Both the position numbers and the translations under genes were made by a program. The notes beneath the pieces were generated by a model. That model did not search any database. It saw only the letters and a list, made by a program, of their open reading frames with translations, and had not been told where the DNA came from. DNA of 41,203 bases, from positions 1 through 41,203 of the forward strand of contig CANQPC010000010.1 of the NCBI GenBank assembly GCA_947625625.1. The letters run 5' to 3'. The stretch's first letter is position 1. The number at the start of each line of letters is the position of its first letter. The DNA is from an uncultured Bacilli bacterium. Its GTDB lineage: Bacteria; Bacillota_I; Bacilli_A; RF39; UBA660. This document shows, one piece after another, positions 40,082 to 41,203 of this stretch.

Positions 40082-41008
40082 ATGAGTTTTACAGCGGAAG
40101 TAAAAGACGAAGTAACAAGATTAGATACAACTCGTCTTGAAAATATATCAGAATTATCCGCTATTGTAAGATTATCTTCTACTATTGGAAAAAATATTGA
40201 TATAGTAATTGAAAATAATGCAGTTGCAAGAAGAATATTTAAACTGATAAAAGAAATCTATGATATATCACCTAGCATAACTGTCCGCAATAAAAAATTA
40301 GGAAAAGGACTCACTTATATTTTAACTATTCAAAGTAAAGTACCTGATATATTGAATGACTTATCAATATTAGATAGCGGCAATTACCTTAATATTCCTA
40401 AAGAATATGTAATATCTGATGAGGAACAATTACGAGCTTATCTTCGTGGAGTCTTTCTAGTATCTGGTTCAGTAAATGATCCTAAAACATCAAGGTATCA
40501 TTTGGAATTTATTCTAGATACTAAAGAATATTCTGAATTTGTAAGTAAGCTTTTAAACTCTTATAATCTAAATAGTAAGATAATTAAAAGAGAAAAAAAC
40601 TATACTGTATACATTAAAGAAGCCGAGAAAATATCAGATTTTTTGAGAGTAATTAAAGCTTTTTCAGCAGTTATGTACTTTGAAGATATTCGAATATATC
40701 GCGATCATAAAAATATGACTAATAGATTAAATAACTGTGAGCAAGCTAATATCGATAAAGTATTTTTAACCGCTGCTAGACAAGTCAAAGATATTGAAAA
40801 ATTATATGAATTAGATATGGTTGATTTATTAGATGAAAAACTTCGAGAAGTAATCGAATATCGAATGAAATATAAAGAAAGTTCTCTTCAAGAATTAGCT
40901 GATATTATTTCTTTAGAAACGGGCGATAACATAACAAAGTCAGGCTTGAATCATCGTTTCCGTAAAATAAGAGAAATTGTTGAAAAATTAGAAAATAAGC
41001 AAAGCTAA
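40082..41008 (+). CDS. whiA: Sporulation/cell-division regulator WhiA
   Basis: 308 residues, the usual length, start behind AAGGAAG. The N-terminal part (MSFTAEVKDEVTRL) and the middle are the LAGLIDADG-like domains without nuclease residues (LRAYLRGVFLVSGSVNDPKTSRYHLEF). The C-terminal helix-turn-helix has NIDKVFLTAARQVKDIEKL, YRMKYKESSLQELADI and TKSGLNHRFRKIREI. WhiA binds DNA and supports cell division in Firmicutes; in actinobacteria it is needed for sporulation. In Bacillus it follows yvcJ and yvcK, which are absent here: it has its own promoter and stands alone. Confidence 0.95.
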   Translation: MSFTAEVKDEVTRLDTTRLENISELSAIVRLSSTIGKNIDIVIENNAVARRIFKLIKEIYDISPSITVRNKKLGKGLTYILTIQSKVPDILNDLSILDSGNYLNIPKEYVISDEEQLRAYLRGVFLVSGSVNDPKTSRYHLEFILDTKEYSEFVSKLLNSYNLNSKIIKREKNYTVYIKEAEKISDFLRVIKAFSAVMYFEDIRIYRDHKNMTNRLNNCEQANIDKVFLTAARQVKDIEKLYELDMVDLLDEKLREVIEYRMKYKESSLQELADIISLETGDNITKSGLNHRFRKIREIVEKLENKQS

Positions 41009-41126
41009 TTAACAAATAAGTATCAATGTATCAATAAAGATATATTTATGTTTGCTAGCATGAATAACCATAATCATAAGTAAAATAAGGCTTTACAGAC
41101 AAAATGAAAAAAACATCAAATTATGG
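41009..41126 (+). other. Non-coding gap after whiA
   Basis: No open frame of note, no convincing terminator and no tRNA is seen in this AT-rich stretch. Transcription from whiA may continue into it. Confidence 0.5.
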
Positions 41127-41155
41127 TTGACTGTTTAACCAATAATATATATAAT
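41127..41155 (+). promoter_or_regulatory. Strong sigma-A promoter reading out of the window
   Basis: TTGACT (41127-41132), 17-base spacer, TATAAT (41150-41155). The transcript would begin near 41162 with GGTAAA (41165-41170) able to pair with TTTACC near 41193-41198. The downstream gene lies outside the window. Confidence 0.8.
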
Positions 41156-41203
41156 TACAACGTGGTAAATGCATAAGGTGTTTCTCTCTTTTTTACCGAT
41201 ATT

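Overview
The window is strongly AT-rich and every supported gene lies on the + strand. TGA is used as a stop codon (for example at 5345-5347 and 16810-16812), so the standard bacterial code applies and the mycoplasma code 4 is excluded. gpsB followed directly by the type B RNase P RNA, rodZ-pgsA upstream of recA, whiA, yunB, a degenerate RNase J, ytxG/ytxH-like genes, a Firmicutes-type SOS box and dense extended -10 sigma-A promoters all point to Firmicutes. A pyruvate:ferredoxin oxidoreductase implies anaerobic metabolism. An uncultured gut-type Bacilli lineage (RF39/Erysipelotrichia-like) is my inference; there is no rRNA here to prove it.

Region 1 (about 1-14260) encodes a type IV secretion/conjugation-like machine. 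In order it has a secreted Cys-rich protein with a two-helix VirB2-like C-terminus, a VirB6/TrbL-like membrane protein with a long Ser/Gly/Pro repeat tail, a PrgI-like (VirB3-position) protein, a small TrsD-position protein, the VirB4 ATPase, a membrane-anchored M23 peptidase plus lysozyme, and a VirB8-like candidate. A Cys-rich surface protein with an SPKTG sorting signal and the VirD4/TraG coupling ATPase follow. No relaxase, integrase or attachment site is visible. Just before the surface protein lies a complete mini-gene (promoter, ribosome binding site, 30-codon ORF containing nine consecutive Gs, terminator) laid out like a slippage-controlled attenuator.

Region 2 (14300-20630) holds a rhodanese, the sporulation protein YunB, a SufB without its usual partners, an N-acetylmuramoyl-L-alanine amidase, a short SSB, an XRE regulator and asparaginyl-tRNA synthetase. 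Region 3 (20640-26262) holds a lipoprotein behind a palindromic operator candidate, pyruvate:ferredoxin oxidoreductase, a 51-residue small protein and a 449-residue protein I do not recognise.

Region 4 (26300-41008) is a housekeeping run: gpsB, RNase P RNA, rodZ-like, pgsA, an unknown gene, recA with an SOS box, a diacylglycerol-kinase-family gene, alaS, an HD-domain protein and an RNase J lacking several metal ligands. It continues with a lipoprotein, an acidic low-complexity protein, ytxG/ytxH-like genes, a short-chain dehydrogenase and whiA. A strong promoter at 41127-41155 reads out of the window. Transcription units are compact: several terminators begin inside the last codons of the gene they end, and most promoters carry a TGn extended -10.
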